NCBI RefSeq assembly: GCF_021398735.1
Contig: NZ_CP090349.1
Span: forward strand, 2,861,001 to 2,925,000
From: Methylobacterium oryzae
GTDB lineage: Bacteria > Pseudomonadota > Alphaproteobacteria > Rhizobiales > Beijerinckiaceae
DNA length: 64,000 nt
Direction of reading: 5' to 3'
In this document: positions 62,070 through 64,000 of the stretch, one piece after another
Layout of the letters: the number at the start of each line of letters is the position of its first letter
How positions within the stretch are numbered: the first letter of the stretch is position 1
Made by a program: the position numbers and the translations under genes
Notes under the pieces: model-generated
Told to the model about the DNA's origin: nothing
Database searches by the model: none
Seen by the model: only the letters and a program-made list of their open reading frames with translations

Positions 62070-62165
62070 CCGTCTTTGCGAGCGCAGCGAAGCAATCCAG
62101 GGTGGCTCTACGCTGTGGGGGATGTCGCGCTGCCCTGGGTCGCTTCGCTGCGCTCGCGATGACGG
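62070..62165 (+). repeat. intergenic palindromic element, copy G
   Basis: Same family as 290-383, 96 bp, in the convergent gap between the prephenate dehydrogenase and msrA genes. Left arm CCGTCTTTGCGAGCGCAGCG, right arm CTTCGCTGCGCTCGCGATGACGG cut to 20 here: CGCTGCGCTCGCGATGACGG. Confidence 0.87.
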
Positions 62166-62172
62166 GGAGCGC

Positions 62173-62901
62173 TCAAGCCGGCGGGCGGTTGACCAGCACC
62201 GGCTGCGCGGCCGTCCGCTCCGGGAACAGCTGCTTCAGGGCCTCGAGCTTCGGCGCGTCGTTGGCGGCGATGTACGGGTGGCCGGGGTGCAGGGCCATGA
62301 AGTCCTGGTGGTAGCCTTCCGCCGGGTAGAACGCGGCGCCCGGCTCGATCCGGGTGGCGACCGGCCGCGCGTAGGCCTGGGCCGCGTCGAGCTGGGCGAT
62401 GTAGGCCCCGGCCACCCGCGCCTGGTCGGCGTCCTGCGGGAACAGGGCCGAGCGGTACTGGCGCCCGGCATCGGGTCCCTGGCGATCCACCTGGGTCGGG
62501 TCGAGGGCCACCGAGAAGAAGATCCGCAGCAGCTCGTCGTAGCGGATGACCGACGGGTCGTAGGTGACCGACACGGCCTCGGCGTGGCCGGTCCCGCCGC
62601 CGCTCACGGTGCGGTAATCGGCCTCCGCGCGGGTGCCGCCGGCGTAGCCCGACACCGCGCCGCTCACCCCGCGCACGTGCTGGAACACCCCCTGCACGCC
62701 CCAGAAGCAGCCGCCGGCGAAGACGGCCACGCGCGGCCCCGGCGGCTCGGCGGAGCGGGTCACGGCCTCCGGCAGGCGCCGGGGCGCCTCCTCGGCGAAG
62801 GCCGGGAGCCGGGGGAGCAGGACGGCGCCCGCGAGCCCGAGCCCGAGCCCCGCCCCGAGGACCGGGCGGGAGAGGGTGCGGAACGTGTCGCGAAGGGCCA
62901 T
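62173..62901 (-). CDS. msrA: peptide-methionine (S)-S-oxide reductase, exported
   Basis: A 242-residue MsrA that repairs oxidised methionine. An N-terminal export signal with a hydrophobic stretch ([18 protein letters not shown]) precedes the catalytic domain ([48 protein letters not shown]). The catalytic Cys is in GCFWG. No resolving-Cys pair is obvious. The signal places it in the periplasm. Divergent from trpB. Confidence 0.92.
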   Translation of the reverse strand: MALRDTFRTLSRPVLGAGLGLGLAGAVLLPRLPAFAEEAPRRLPEAVTRSAEPPGPRVAVFAGGCFWGVQGVFQHVRGVSGAVSGYAGGTRAEADYRTVSGGGTGHAEAVSVTYDPSVIRYDELLRIFFSVALDPTQVDRQGPDAGRQYRSALFPQDADQARVAGAYIAQLDAAQAYARPVATRIEPGAAFYPAEGYHQDFMALHPGHPYIAANDAPKLEALKQLFPERTAAQPVLVNRPPA

Positions 62902-63043
62902 GGTCAACCTCCTGCCGGATGCTGACAGCCCGTTCGCGCCGGCGCCCGATCCGGTTACGCGCGCGGCTGGCCGCATTGCGGTGACGGCGACATGGGTCTA
63001 GGCACCCGGCAACAGATCGACACGCGCGCGCAGGATCCGTCCC

Positions 63044-64000
<957 letters not shown>

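Overview
The window is about 73% G+C and reads as a chromosome segment of a methylotrophic alphaproteobacterium, most probably Methylobacterium or Methylorubrum. Supporting signs are an XoxF-type PQQ dehydrogenase, two DUF6894 proteins, a MucR/Ros regulator, a MocR regulator, adjacent metX and metW, and a fabD-fabG-acpP-fabF cluster divergent from rpoZ-rel. I recognised no tRNA, rRNA, CRISPR array, transposase, integrase or phage gene.

Layout. At 0-6 kb lie the 3' end of an unknown gene, a MoxR ATPase, and a catabolic run (3-hydroxyacyl-CoA-dehydrogenase-like enzyme, SDR, BKACE-type beta-keto acid cleavage enzyme, orphan substrate-binding protein) that resembles carnitine or other beta-hydroxy acid degradation. 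At 5.7-7.6 kb an aldo/keto reductase and a LysR regulator diverge around a clear T-N11-A operator. At 7.6-13.6 kb are a PAP2-phosphatase/autotransporter fusion, a solitary XoxF and a LOG protein. At 13.8-24.5 kb come a LysM protein, a MocR regulator with a perfect operator-like palindrome, a DUF1127 protein, an Atm1-type ABC exporter, a beta-hydroxyacid dehydrogenase, thrS behind an unusually long non-coding stretch, and a diguanylate cyclase. From 24.5 to 36.6 kb is an accessory-looking stretch of small orphan, secreted and membrane proteins around a MucR homologue that lacks a zinc-ligand cysteine; it ends in two low-complexity envelope proteins.

From 36.9 kb onward the content is mostly housekeeping: fatty acid synthesis (fabF, acpP, fabG, fabD), rpoZ-rel (stringent response), a NYN protein, a redoxin, dapA-smpB, a lytic transglycosylase, a SrpA-type haem peroxidase, a degenerate nuclease, a PepSY/response regulator/histidine kinase operon, sulfotransferase-cysC (PAPS supply and use), metX-metW, hisC-tyrosine-pathway dehydrogenase, msrA and the 5' part of trpB, which runs off the end.

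A roughly 93-bp palindromic element with ends CCGTC...GACGG recurs seven times, once as a half copy and once inverted, always between genes. A different 115-bp element with perfect 13-bp inverted ends sits at 54.3 kb. Starts were chosen by ribosome binding site, homology and the family's usual N-terminus, and are often shorter than the longest open frame.
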